The notes beneath the pieces were generated by a model. It saw only the letters and a list, made by a program, of their open reading frames with translations. It searched no databases and had not been told where the DNA came from. A DNA stretch of 64,000 bases from Chondrilla cf. caribensis (Eukaryota > Porifera > Demospongiae > Chondrillida > Chondrillidae): the NCBI GenBank assembly GCA_964020155.1, contig OZ026558.1, positions 2,383,663 to 2,447,662 of the forward strand, read 5' to 3'. Of the stretch, positions 40,901 to 53,102 are shown in pieces. The stretch's first letter is position 1, and each line of letters begins with the position of its first letter. Made by a program: the position numbers and the translations under genes.

Positions 40901-43900
40901 TTCTCACTGGGACATAGTCCCAATTTGAAAATTTGGGATGAGAATGGGTCTGCATGGTCTATGCCAGACTAGGTACTTCAGTGGTAGTGAAGACACAGCA
41001 TGTTGTTTTCAAGTGGTATGAATTCAATTCCTATGACAAATCCGTCTTCGTTCACTTATCAAGGTCATCTTACAATCTGAATTGCACCTTCCTCTATGAG
41101 TACCAAAATCATCATAAGCCCTATCATCTCCAATAACCACCTTCCAGTGTGGATAGTGCATGAAAATGAGAATAATTGCTGGACCTTACTTCTTGCTCCG
41201 CCCACACATGGAAATGATAATTTGTGTCTAGAGGCTAGACTAGGTCATATTATGTATGACATACATGACATTATACATGTGGTCATGTTATATCTCAGCT
41301 ATATTCAGCATGTGCACTATATATTCAATTTGTAGTATTACGTACTTGAAGTTCTGACTTGTTATTTGTATTATCCTTGCACACTGGTAGTGTTGGTCAG
41401 GAGAACATTATCACTCACTATTGGAGACTTTGACACACACTGACAACATTACTCGTTTGAGGTTCGAGTGTCCCTTTTATCATCTTCCTTTACTACTAGG
41501 TGAGACATGTATGTAACTACATATGTTTAGATTGTGTAATGCTAGTTCCCCCCACAGATGTTCAGTGACAGCATTTATTGAGAAGCATACCAAAACTGAT
41601 TATTTGATCCCAATTGTGTGCACACAGTCAGGTGTGGATAATTCTCCATGATACAAACCATCCCAATCCCATTTCTGACTGAGTGGTACAGTACACACTA
41701 TACCTATTCTGCCCACTCTACTTTTAACTTTCTACTCTGTAAAGTTTCCACTGGTACTACAGTATAGTGTTTGGTTCCACTCTGTACAGGTGACAATTGG
41801 TGTCAACGCATCATAGATGGTCCAATGTCTAGACCTGTGTGTCACCTTGAGCTAAGGCTAACCCCAGCTGAATGGGGAGTGTTGTTCAGTAGAGTACAAC
41901 ATGCTAAACGACTGGAAGAACTCAGTTTGACAATTGTCTCAGTGAGTGTACATTCCACTGGTACATTGTGTTTGCGTGGTCAAGTGTGTACATGTACTTT
42001 TACAAGACTTAGTGTGCGTGTCTACTATGTATCTGGTAATAGAATGCAGCTATTCCCAACATTTGTACATTGCTGTTTGTTGTTGTGTGTATGCTGGATT
42101 GTAGGTTTGTAAGCATACCAGTGTGAATGTGTCTACATGTACATTTGTACTTGTGCATGTGTGTACATGTGCATGTACGTATCCATGTTAGTGTATATTG
42201 TGACACTGTGTATGTACATGTGCTTGTATCCTGTTGAGTTGGCATATCAAAAGGAAAAGTGTCCACGTATATGTCATACGTGCACACTTCCCTTGATATG
42301 TGCACAGCAGGTAACTGAGGTCAAGTAGTTGATCTACAACACCTGTCTCAAGGGCAAACATCATAACAATGACACATGCATTCAAAAAACATTGCTACAT
42401 GAGAATGTTGTTAGTGTTATTTTCATTGATATTGTCAGACTCTCTTGACCCATAATATTATACTCAACTTTAACTCATAGACGGCTTATTGCACACCATT
42501 TGGTGCTACATACGTAGCAATTGTTTGTAGGATACAAGCCAGTGATGGTTTCCTCTCCTGATGTGGAGACCTTGGAGCTGGGCTCAAGGTTAAATCGATA
42601 TTAATTTTATTTTGTTCATTTTTTCCTTTTCAATGAAATGCTGAAATTTTGTAAGGTCGCAATAATGTACAAGTTAATGTACATGTACAATGTGTGTGTA
42701 AGGAGTGTATGTGCATGCTGTACATGGAGTACATTTCATGAAAACTCCAATGTTTTAAACCCTAACCCAGACCTGTAGTATGTGCATGTGTATCCGGCCG
42801 TCTGTTTTTTATTTGAAAAGAAACATAATATGCTTCTAAGTCTAAAAACGTGTGTGACAAGCATCCGATTTACAACTACACATGTGTATATGCTGTGCTG
42901 ACAGTTCCATCCCTCTGCTTAGCATACTGACTGTGAAGAATCTGCATACATACATGTGAGCACAAATCAATCATCTATCTGTTTTTGTGTACCAGGAATA
43001 AACAAATGCCTATCTATAAGATATGGCTGAACATTTATGCCTACATAATATGCATGTATAAATGTTCAGCTATACCTGATTTGTTCGAATCCCTGAAACT
43101 TTCAACATGTGACGCATGGATGTGAGTCATGATGGCTTCAATAGAAACGTTAGCGAATACTGAATATGAGCAAAATATTATTACAAGTTATTAATCAATT
43201 ATATGACAATGACGCCAATTGGCGTCAAGAAAATAAGTGATCGGGTGGCTCTTCCTGTGGCTTCTTCATCTTGGGTTTTGTAGCAGCTTAGATGACATGT
43301 TTGGGGTAGCCGTTGTTGCTCAGGACCATGTTGAGGTATTCTTCCTCCTTCATGATATTGTTGCTGGTGGCTATGGTCTTGGCTCAATGGAACAGGCATG
43401 AGGCTACACCACTTTTCACATGTGGTGGATGGTGTGAATTGTACTGCACCATTAAGTCTATAAATGTTCTGGCATCGATTTTGTTTTCCAAATCTTGTGT
43501 CTCGAGAATGTCACTACACCTTTGCGCAAGTTTTTTTTTTACTCATTTCCTTTAGTAGCAAGGCCATTATCTATTAGAAAAGATTTATGAGCAAAAACAC
43601 TAGCAGATGGAGGGTGAAAACCTGTGCTAACCAACATCTTCAATCGAGAAATCCAACGTGAGAAGAACAATCAACACTATAATATCGTAGCGACGATTTG
43701 TATCTCAAAAATTAACGAATTCCGACGTCGACAGCCCATTTAATTTACATTTAGATAGAGGAAGGTGATAACCGTTCACTGTAAGAAGAACAATCGACAC
43801 TATAATGTGTAATAGGTGCATAGCGATCAAAACTCGACTACTTATGAACATCACGAATACTATTACTCGATTTGAGGCAGATTCCAATGCCGTCAACCTC

Positions 43901-44296
43901 TTCAGATTCATTCTTCGATTTGAACAGCCCTCAGTACAACCCAGGCACCGAGACATCTCAAAAACGAACGAATTCTGACGTCGACCATTACACATACATT
44001 TGGATAGGCAAAGGTGATAACATTCACTGTTGACCTTTTGTGACCACATCAATGTGGGTGGTGGGTGTAAAAATGAATGTGGTCTATTGTACCATTGCAT
44101 ATGAGGTATGTGTATGATAATGTGCATGTTAATTTAACTCGAAACCATTGTAATTAGGACATGAAATCCCAAAGATCCTAAAGTGTCCTTAATAGAGAGG
44201 TTTCACTGTGTGTGACATACATTTGTGTGTGAACACAATAATGTGTGTGTGTGGGGAGGGTGGGTGTGGGTATATTTGCTTCAATGTAGATGTGCC

Positions 44297-44334
<38 letters not shown>

Positions 44335-46446
44335 GTACATGTATGCTCATTTGCATAATATTTGTATGTGTTTACTTCTATAATTATGCTCTCATTTACT
44401 ATTCACTTAAGGTTTACACTGTGTGACTTATTGTTCATTCTGTTAGCATGGGGGATCTCATGATGATGTTGATGATGATGTTGTTAGAAGAGTGGAAGAT
44501 GTATGGTCTAATTGTACTATGAAGAAAGTGAACCTTGTGTTTGACGTAGGTTTGCAGTTATTCATAACTAATCATGTTTTGTTATTATGTATTATGGTTC
44601 TCCAATTAGTACATTAGTGACATCACAAAACCAATGAATCATGTTTTGGGTGCTGTTATGAGGGGAATTACTGCCAACAAAAATGATGTCAACTTTGTTT
44701 TGAAAGGATGGAGTCGCAAACTGAACAAAGATCATCTCTTATCACAACTTGGTCAGGAACATGTGAAGCAGTTTGAGGTTGTAGAGAGGGATGGTTGCAC
44801 TTACTTTATATCACGTCCTCATGCTTCAACTGGTGAGTTGTGTGTGTTAATGTATTGACAATGTTGTTGTTAACCATGTTATTGTGTGTTTCTCTTCAGA
44901 GAATGTGGAAAGTTCCCTGACCTCTGAGAAGTCCTCCTCTGAAGTTGTTCCAGTCGATCTCCCATCTCCTCACGACCCACCAGGTATGTTGTATGTCACA
45001 ATATGAGAGGACATTGTAGTCTGTAGGACTCCTTAAGTAACCTCTTCCGCATTTGATCAACCATTGTAAGATCTTCACATCTTACGTTCCAGTACTTCAA
45101 TCATGTGCACCAATAAGTCTAATCCAGTCTCACTTGTACTCAATCTAGTGCAATGTCTGCACACTGGGTTCAGTATGTAACCATGTATTATGCTGTACAG
45201 TGTGAGTATGTATGTACGTGAGTGTGTTTGTGCCTGCATGTATGCCTTCATGTCTGTGTTGTCATATTTCAGTATGTGTACGTGAATATGTCACTACATG
45301 TACTTGTCTACATACTCACTACATGTACTTGTCTACATACTCACTACATGTACCTGTCTACATACTCACTATAGCTACATGTACTTGTCTACATACTCAC
45401 TACATGTACTTGTCTACATACTCACTACATGTACTTGTCTACAGGTGTTCAAAGTGAGGTCATTTCTACTGATCCTAAGATACCACCAGTCAATGATCAA
45501 CCCTCAGTCTATGGTGAGCTAACACACTCTGGACAGATGGTCCAAATGTACAATTGTTAGTTACTATTGTAAGACATCAACTGTATTGTATGTACACTAC
45601 ACATACTAGTATATGTCACTTGAGGGGTCCAGTGATGAGGGTGTGAACACACTGTGTAACACACCCCACCATCATGGTGGACCTTACCATGTACTGTGTA
45701 TGACCCTCAACCTCACATTGGATTGTGTATACTGTACAAAACTCTATGATCCGTCAGCCATTATTGTCCTACTCCCTAGACCACCCAACATTGTGTTCCA
45801 ACATCTCATTGAGTGTCAGTTGAGTAGCTTCACTCTGTAGGACCAGGTGGCTGTGTAGGAATGAGATGTTGTAGGCTGAAGAGGGTCTATAACTATATTC
45901 ATAGTCTGTGGTGCATGTCTGTATGCATCCCAATCTGTCCTGTTCTTGTTAGTCCTCCAACAGGTAGATTGAGGATAGTGGAGTGTTGGGAGTGTAGTTT
46001 GCTTTGTTGGGATAAGTTGTGATGACTATAATATGCCTATCTCTGCCCTTCCCACCTGTGCAACCCCAAGTCCCATAGCTATCCCCATGCATGTTGTATA
46101 GTAGTGAGTGTGTTCTCTCTCTCTCCATTTGCCTTTTCTATTGACACATGCACCCATAGACCGGACTCCAACTGATGCCGGACTAGAAGGTGTTTGGGAT
46201 GCCGTACCAGTTTGGGGAAGACTTGCAGTCAAGCTGGGTGTCCCCATTAGTACGGTGGAGTCTCTCCAGCAGAATCCCATTGGCTGTCTCAAGGCCCTCC
46301 AGCTATGGCAGAGTGGGCGGTACAAAAATAAGGGTTTTCCCCCCACCTGGTCCTTCCTATTGGATGCTGTTGAAGAGATTTCCGGTCCTCTCATCAGAGA
46401 GAAGATAGCCGACAGAGTAGCTACTGAGAGGACGTGGACTGACTGA
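34997..46446 (+). CDS. NLR-type receptor: NACHT, leucine-rich repeats, C-terminal Death-like domain
   Basis: Proposed exons: 34997-35038, 36328-38074, 38417-38550, 39440-39638, 39713-39861, 39952-40065, 40137-40214, 41391-41499, 41790-41941, 44447-44545, 44610-44832, 44900-44983, 45445-45513, 46160-46446. Every joint is in phase and the sum is 3486 bases, about 1161 residues. Exon 1 encodes MGTSNSKERRINSK, which fits an N-myristoylation signal, in a good start context. Exon 2 has Walker A GAPGCGKT (about 106-113), Walker B LILDGFDE (about 196-203), VTTRPSR, and the NLR motif YQFNHKTVQETLAA (about 430). Exons 2-11 give LRR-like pieces (LETLSLWGDE, LRKLKLSYF, VEELELKLM-type, RLEELSLTIV). Exons 12-13 are a Ser/Pro linker. 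The last exon is Death-like: AVPVWGRLAVKLGVP and FPPTWSFLLDAVEE. The domain order, with Death last and no N-terminal CARD or Death, is unusual. Exon 1 and exon 8 are the least certain; more LRR exons could be hidden in the 41.9-44.4 kb intron. A cytosolic, possibly membrane-anchored sensor is inferred. Confidence 0.8.
35490..36058 (+). repeat. Dispersed family R1, copy 4, in NLR intron 1
   Basis: Begins ACTAGTTGTGAACGAAGTTC with AGAACCTCGCAAATGC, holds GTCTGCCAACATGG and GTCCCCAACGTAGAC, and ends GCTAACGCTCGGTAATTA. It is the best full-length copy and lies wholly inside intron 1. Confidence 0.8.
44300..44330. repeat. (TA)n microsatellite
   Basis: A TA run of about 30 bp in an NLR intron, next to GT-rich sequence. 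Confidence 0.95.
45293..45444 (+). repeat. 25-bp minisatellite ending at a splice acceptor (copy 3)
   Basis: About six units; the last supplies CTTGTCTACAG, the acceptor of the linker exon at 45445 in the intact NLR gene. Confidence 0.88.
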
Positions 46447-46678
46447 CCCACATCAGAATTTCTTGTTTGACTCAATCTGATTTGCAATAATAATATTATT
46501 GTCATGTCTTACCCTACCCGTATGAAAATCTAATAACCATGCAGTTATTTGTATTATTGTTATTGATGTGTATTACAGTAACTGCAGTATTTTAGTTTAT
46601 AGAATTTCGAACTTAGTTTCTGTATAAACATAGTTATTATTATTATACATGTGCTATGTACATGGTTTAATTTACTAT

Positions 46679-46684
46679 AATAAA
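46679..46684 (+). terminator. Poly(A) signal of the NLR gene
   Basis: AATAAA about 235 bp after the stop at 46446. Confidence 0.35.
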
Positions 46685-46699
46685 ATAATATTACTCTGA

Positions 46700-48310
46700 T
46701 CATGCAATTCATTATTATATTATTGTAATTATACTGGTCATACCAACTGCATATGGTTTCCTGTAGTAGAAAATTGATAAACAATAGCTATAGGTTGTTT
46801 ATTGTAAACAATGTGACCAGAATGCATTATGAACACAAGCACACATCCCTGAACAGATACCATACACACATACATGTATGTACAATTGTACAAAATGGCA
46901 CAAAACACACATGTTATATGGTATAGAGGCTCATGCTATAGTTCCAGTAATGGTATGGATTGTGAGTGGATGAGCTTTCACATGGCTAGTTTGTAACTGA
47001 CGTAGACCTTCATGGTTGATACTTTTACCATCATTTCTTACAATTAAATGGAAACTTATTAACTCACAACCCTTACCAACACACACATGTACGTATGCTT
47101 AAACACAATGCTATATACTGTGCACAGAAATGGTACATACATATGTATGTGCATTTACCTGTAACACATAATATGCACATATATTATAGGGCTACATTAT
47201 GTAGTTTCCATAATGGTTTGATTACATGACAGTATTGAAGAGAAATTAGTCCAGCTAGCAATACCGTGTCTACACACTCCTAGAGGTCTCTCACCCTTGT
47301 ATTGCAGAAATAACACACTTTGTGATGAGATGGTTATCACATTTCCAATGAACCCAACTGACCTATCAACCACTTCCACACAACATCACAGACTGTGAAG
47401 AATGGGACAGAGGATACAGCAGTGAAAGTGGTACGTGATTGCAAGGACAATACTAGTGGAAGTGGGAGCTGTCCCGTGAATTCAGCCACAAACTAGCCAT
47501 GTCCATCCGGCCACCCCGAGTAAATGTACAAATAGACCAGTACACACAGTACACATTATTCATAGGCATAGGGCAAGGTTTGGCAGGCTGCACCGATAAT
47601 TTCAAAACCATGAAAAATGACATTTGAGAAAAAGCAGTTGTAGTGGAGCTTAAAAAATCATCATCCGTATACCACTGTATAATGAATGTACTGATTGGAT
47701 TCCTGACCAACACATACCATACTGCTACACCCTTGGTATTCAATGTTCACACACTGTACACACAACATATAATACGTATATATCTGCTACACACCAACGT
47801 CAACCACACTCCATACATATTGTTACATACATACCTGGTTCATTATCTGGACTGCATTGTCTGAGAGAATAGAATACACTCTTTCCTCATGATCTTGGAG
47901 TTCAGCACTGATACCTTCCAAAGTCTACAGTTCTAGAAGCAAAGAACACACCACAGTCAGGAGTGGTACACTGGTGAGTTGAAAGGACTGTACATGTGTG
48001 TAGGTACAGGTGGACAGGTATTGTACATCACACTGTAAAGGCAGGGGAAATGGCTAATACGGCAGAAATGGTGGAAAGAGTAGAATTGGTGATATCAAGT
48101 GGTCATCACCTATTGCAATGAATAGGCAACAAACTAGCACCAACTTCAGAACAGTTCTCTCGCTCCAGACATTTACTTATCTCTACTTGCCGCAACACTG
48201 TACTGTATACATTGCCATACATACATACATACATGTGTTGACAACAACACTACGCTACATATAAACATATGTAGACAGCTAGCACAGTACAGAATGTAGG
48301 TATATACATA
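46700..48310. other. No gene seen
   Basis: AT-rich sequence with CA-rich and GTACATACATAC-rich stretches. Open frames here lack splice or family support. Confidence 0.4.
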
Positions 48311-48315
48311 ATATA

Positions 48316-48471
48316 CAGTGGAACCTTGATAATCCAACACGTTTTAGGAAACAAATAACATTTCAGGTTAACAAATTTTTGGATGTTTCTGGTGTAGTCT
48401 ATAACAATGGTTATGTATGTTTCAGAATGCAGTCGGATAGTAAAGGATGTTGGATTATGGAGGTTCCACCG
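48316..48471. mobile_element. Degenerate Tc1/mariner-like MITE
   Basis: Starts CAGTGGAACCTTGATAATCC after TA and ends, reversed, CGGTGGAACCTCCATAATCC. The right TA is not kept. Confidence 0.6.
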
Positions 48472-48779
48472 AACTCACTATACAGTGGGAGTGAGGGAAT
48501 ATGACATAGTTGACATAAATGTACATGGGTCTGGCTCTGTGAGACTAGTGCCTCAACCTAACCTCACACCATGAAACTGTACACCTAGAATACACCAGTG
48601 TGTGGATACACGTCATATATGCATATGTATTGAATGTGTGTATGCACGCACAAGTAGACAGATGTATGCATTTGTGCTTTCACACACATACTCACAAAGA
48701 GCTCACACTATGAAACTGTACATCTAGAATAAACTTGTGTGTGCATACACACTGTGTGTGTGTGGAACACAAGCACACA

Positions 48780-49530
48780 ACGGTTTAAGGGAGTAAATTT
48801 GTAAAATTGTTTTTTGTGATCTGAGGTCAGATTATGGTAACCACCAGTCCTCCATCCTCTATACATCAGACCACATAAAACTGTTTTACCCTAAATGGGG
48901 TCCCTAATGTGGTGCATTGACAACATCTGGGAGGAGTGCATCTGCTTCATATTGGATGGCGGGAAATATTGACAGAAATTAAAATTTGGTGGAATTGTGA
49001 GAAATTTAGATTGCAGTTGTTATTTCAGCAAGTAGACAGTTGATTAATCATATCTATTTATCATTAATTAATCATATGTATCAGCAATTACCTATTAATA
49101 TGGACATCATCCCCTCCTGCTGAATAAAGTGGAGGTTACAATCAACAGTGTAAAATGATGGGGAATTTCGTGATGGAATTGGTTGCATAAAATCACAAGA
49201 TAACAATTGTTTGGACTTCGATGAACATGTGATTATTATATTATTGACATGTATGTAGCTCATAAGATCACCAATTCACAAACATTCCCTGGTATACAGT
49301 AATCCATCCCTAGGTCACGATCAGAAGACCTTGTGGTTTCACAATCACAATCAACAGGAATTTTCAGGCCAAAATGACAACCCCTCTATATATCAATAGT
49401 ATGGCAGGACCAGGCCTTCTTATCCACTCCACACAGAGTTCTCCATGTAGGAGGACTATGGTCAGACAACACAACAATACCATATCGACCAGCTTACTCG
49501 AGAGAGGGCTGATTCCAGAGAGTTTGCAAG
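48780..49530. repeat. Segmental duplication block, copy B (broken Ig-like exon)
   Basis: Pairs with 4990-5735. On the minus strand it holds the 3' half of the Ig-like exon (CKLSGISPLSS); the 5' half of the same exon (NAGYTIET) lies at 51312-51345 on the other side of the foldback element. The gene copy is therefore interrupted. Confidence 0.8.
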
Positions 49531-49548
49531 ACTTAGTTAGGGTTACCA

Positions 49549-49770
49549 ATGAAAAAATCGATGATCATAGAATTAGTTCTTATTTGCATCGTAGGTGCTA
49601 CATTGCTAGCTGCATTCAGTGGTGTACACCGTTTAATGATACGACGTTCCTTCGTCGAATTATTCACAATAAACTACCACTATCGCCTTTTCGACGGCCA
49701 TATTTTTAAAGCACACTTCAACGAAAGGATGAATAAGTCTGAAACTCTGCACATAAGAAGAGCATCGTAG
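49549..49770 (+). CDS. 73-residue small protein frame in the left arm
   Basis: ATG-initiated frame starting MKKSMIIELVLICIVGATL, a hydrophobic segment of about 20 residues after two lysines, then a basic tail rich in His and Arg (VHRLMIRRSF, HYRLFDGHIFKAHF). The identical frame occurs in the right arm. It could be a tiny membrane protein, but an open frame this short can arise by chance and both copies sit in a palindromic element. No homology recognised. Confidence 0.25.
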   Translation: MKKSMIIELVLICIVGATLLAAFSGVHRLMIRRSFVELFTINYHYRLFDGHIFKAHFNERMNKSETLHIRRAS

Positions 49771-50268
49771 TGGCTACATAACTTGGAGGTAACCGTTCGA
49801 GAGGATTGAGATTATTTGAAATAGTGGCTTAATATTCCGACCGCAATCGACGGAAGACCACACAATTGTTAACATAGCATCGCAATGGAAGTACACGCGA
49901 CATTACTCCTAAGTGTGCAAGATAGGGCATCGATGGTCTACTTGGAGGCAGAGCATGACAAACCTGCAAGGTCTCTAACCATGTGAACGGACGACATTTA
50001 TTGAAAAAATATGGGAAATTTCGGTAGATCGCAAGATAGAGGACAACCTGGGTCTTAAATACACTCCACATACCTGTAAAGGTTGGAATAAGACTCGATA
50101 AGAACTGAACCTCCACAAGTGATGATTAAATGCGAAGGCAAACGAACGATTAACTTGCGGAAGTTTACGCCAGCCATTTTGAATTCGTCATGTTATTTCA
50201 CAATCCAGTATGCACAGATGGGGTTTTAGCCAAGCAATGCGTATGAGGACTTGTATGAGTCAAGGTAA

Positions 50269-50493
50269 CTACCACAATGATGATAATAATATAATATAAT
50301 GATAACATATACTACGTAAAACAGGGCCGGGATTACTCTCTATTCCCCCAATCAGCAGCAGACTCAAAATGCAGACAAGCACCAAACTGTATTCCAGAAC
50401 TGAGCTTTGATAGTTGTGAAAACAACTGTGCTTTACTGAATGCACGAAATACCAGGAACCAATGGCTGCTCTCCAGGCAGAGATGTCAATCAT
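50269..50493 (-). CDS. Hydrophobic leader followed by a 2A-like motif, in the foldback core
   Basis: The minus frame starts MIDISAWRAAIGSWYF, continues with a hydrophobic run LVLVCILSLLLIGG and then IESNPGP (GGIESNPGP at 50349-50323). The usual 2A consensus is D-(V/I)-E-x-N-P-G-P; here the Asp is Gly. After NPGP comes VL, then a possible donor GTAGTA. A hydrophobic stretch just before a 2A motif is known for 2A-like signal sequences reported in sea urchin NLR proteins and some non-LTR retrotransposons (established knowledge). Whether this one is translated or active is unknown. Confidence 0.45.
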   Translation of the reverse strand: MIDISAWRAAIGSWYFVHSVKHSCFHNYQSSVLEYSLVLVCILSLLLIGGIESNPGPVLRSICYHYIILLSSLW

Positions 50494-51071
50494 GGTATTA
50501 TCTGTACATTTAATTTAATGCTCGCATTGTTAACACTACACACTGGATAATCGTCGGTTTAGATATATTATAGAATAAAGACGAGCGTACCTTTTGTCGG
50601 AATTCTATAGCTATCCAAGTTTACCGGTTTAAATTTAGCGCAAAATCAAATGACGCGTGTTAACCGACTACGTAATCTAAAATTTCTACCATTCCACCCC
50701 AAAATGATTGGCGTTGATTGTAGTATCAGTTTAAATTCTTGAATTAATAACTGACAACAACTTTTCCATCTCAAACATTTCGAAGGTATGCGAGGTTTAT
50801 CCTTCCCGTTCTTGTTCCCTTAATCTACATGTCTTTTTCAATAAATGTCGTCCGTTCACATAGTTAGAGACCTTGCAGGTTTGTCATGCTCTGCCTCCAA
50901 GTAGACCATCGATGCCCTATCTTGCACACTTAGGAGCAATGTCGCGTGTACTTCCATTGCGATGCTATGTTAACAATTGTGTGGTCTTCCGTCGATTGCG
51001 GTCGGAATATTAAGCCACTATTTCATATAATCTCAATCCTCTCGAACGATTACCTCCAAGTTATGTAGCCA

Positions 51072-51293
51072 CTATGATGCTCTTCTTATGTGCAGAGTTT
51101 CAGACTTATTCATCCTTTCGTTGAAGTGTGCTTTAAAAATATGGCCGTCGAAAAGGCGATAGTGGTAGTTTATTGTGAATAATTCGACGAAGGAACGTCG
51201 TATCATTAAACGGTGTACACCACTGAATGCAGCTAGCAATGTAGCACCTACGATGCAAATTAGAACTAATTCTATGATCATCGATTTTTTCAT
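51072..51293 (-). CDS. 73-residue small protein frame in the right arm
   Basis: Inverted copy of the frame at 49549-49770, also starting MKKSMIIELV. It can be read as the end of a longer chance frame beginning in the neighbouring duplicated block near 51497. Confidence 0.25.
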   Translation of the reverse strand: MKKSMIIELVLICIVGATLLAAFSGVHRLMIRRSFVELFTINYHYRLFDGHIFKAHFNERMNKSETLHIRRAS

Positions 51294-51312
51294 TGGTAAC
51301 CCTAACTTAGTC

Positions 51313-52280
51313 TCAATGGTGTAGCCGGCATTGCCCTCGCTGTCTCCCCTTGCAGGTTCTCCGCGTTCTCCGCTGCCTGATCCCAATAAAAGTCTTCCTT
51401 CATGAGTAGAGGTAGCCGACATCTGAGAAACGACAGACAGCCATTTTATAAAAGCGCTTGTGATGACGCCATCAAACGGACCAAATGTCATAGGCAATTG
51501 ACGTGATTATCGCGTGCTCGTTCGAAGAAGACAAGCTATGCTCCACCATAGGTGTTGGAGTATCTATGGCTCCACGGTGTGCCTCGTCATTCAGAGAGGA
51601 CCATTTCCAGTAGCTGGACCGGGGTCCGTTCAACTGTGTTTAGATGAGGTAGCCGTGCTTGGTCGTCCACGTGTTTACGCTTTGTCTACCTCTCTGTTTG
51701 CCCGTGATCACGTTCTTCCCACCATAGACCCTAGATACCTATGTTCCCACTATGCTCACCTCTCCATTCATGTTTTTGTTTGCATTGGGCATTCATCTAT
51801 ACGTTCACCTATGTTCACATTTGCTCACTTTATTAGCACTCTGTCCACATCTTTGTTGGCCTTTGAACACTTTTGTTCGCTTTCTCGAGATATTGTTCAT
51901 TGACAAATTTCTGGCTAATTTGTGCCTTTCTACATCCACCTGTGTTCACTTGACAATGCGTTAACTTTTGGACTGTTCATTGACACTATGTTCACATCTG
52001 TGGTCAACTTTATTCACTTTTGTTCACATTTTACACATTGTTCAGACACCTTTCTCGTCACTTTGTGCACCTCTCCACCCGGCCACCTGTGTTCAATTTC
52101 TACAGTTCATTTACCCTTTATTCACCCCTTTGGTCACCTTTAGTCACTTTCCTTTCAGCTTTGGACTTGGTTCACATATGTATACTTCCACTGTTTGTTC
52201 ACCTTTATGCTTACTTTGTGCATCTTTCAATAAACATACTCATTTTCACTTGTGCTTCACTTTTGTCCACTTTCTTCACT
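51313..52280. repeat. Segmental duplication block, copy B, right part
   Basis: 51385-51770 pairs with 9012-9372 and 51570-52160 pairs with 1-540. The tail to 52280 is a pyrimidine-rich tract built on TTGTTCAC and CACTTT. Confidence 0.8.
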
Positions 52281-52284
52281 TTGT

Positions 52285-52770
52285 TCACCACTGCATTATT
52301 CGGTTAGCTCTCCATTCCCAAAAATATGATGATGAAAGTATGACAATATTATGCATAATGCAATTTGGTATGAGAATAGTAAATATTCACTTCAAGTTGT
52401 ATAGTTTCTGTATTTTAATGCAGTAAAGTTTGTATCGTAGTACATCCACCTTCTACCAAATTCAGGAACTGCTAAGTATTTCCTGCAATACATTAGTATA
52501 TCCACAACACACACCACACACTTGAATTAATGGACCTTAATCTACATTAATTTAAATGGGGCTGACACTTACCAACATAATCTCAGTTGTGCCTGTTTAA
52601 TGGTAGCCAAGTAAAGTGACTTTATGGTAGAGTTACTATTGTGTAATATAAAATCTGAAGTTTTTAATTGCATTGTATACAATAGAATACATATCCTGAA
52701 TCAGATATACGTATGTAACTATAATATGGAATATTTATTAGTTAACTCAACAATTGACTCCAAAGAATGT
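52285..52770. other. No gene seen
   Basis: AT-rich sequence with no supported exon; it interrupts the match to copy A between 9355 and the GTTCAC tract. Confidence 0.4.
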
Positions 52771-52774
52771 TTGT

Positions 52775-53102
52775 AGGCCATGTCCACTACACTTGAGAAT
52801 TCTTCTGCGGGAGTCTTTATGCTCAATTATGTGATCATGCAATTGTGTTTGTATATACGAGGGAGAGTTTGTTAGGAAGGTAGAGTGGAATATTGATAGA
52901 ATGTGAGTTGGTACTTGATATGATATTCATATATATGCATCTATCTCAGAACATTCCCTGATATGTACATAATGTAATATGTATTATAGTCACTTCACTC
53001 AACACTTGTGGTATCTTCTAGTAATTAATAGTCAAGTTATAGTGTAATATTCTGGAATGAGTTATAATCATGTCTGTTTGTTCAAAGTGGTTATTATGGG
53101 GA
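52775..53102. repeat. Segmental duplication block, copy B, end
   Basis: Pairs with 9355-9869 but lacks the 185-bp MITE. Similarity ends at the acceptor GGATCACAG. Confidence 0.85.

Larger units (their letters stand above)
49531..51312. mobile_element. 1.8-kb foldback DNA element with ~477-bp inverted arms
   Basis: Arms 49531-50008 and 50833-51312 are near-identical inverted repeats around an 825-bp core. Ends read ACTTAGTTAGGGTTACCAAT on the left and, reversed, CTAAGTTAGGGTTACCAATG on the right. The paralogous locus at 5716-5736 (TTGCAAGTCTCAATGG) is an empty site, so this is an insertion. No target duplication beyond a possible 2-bp AG is seen. No transposase frame is present, so it is probably non-autonomous; the long arms resemble foldback-type elements, but the superfamily is unassigned. 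Confidence 0.85.
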
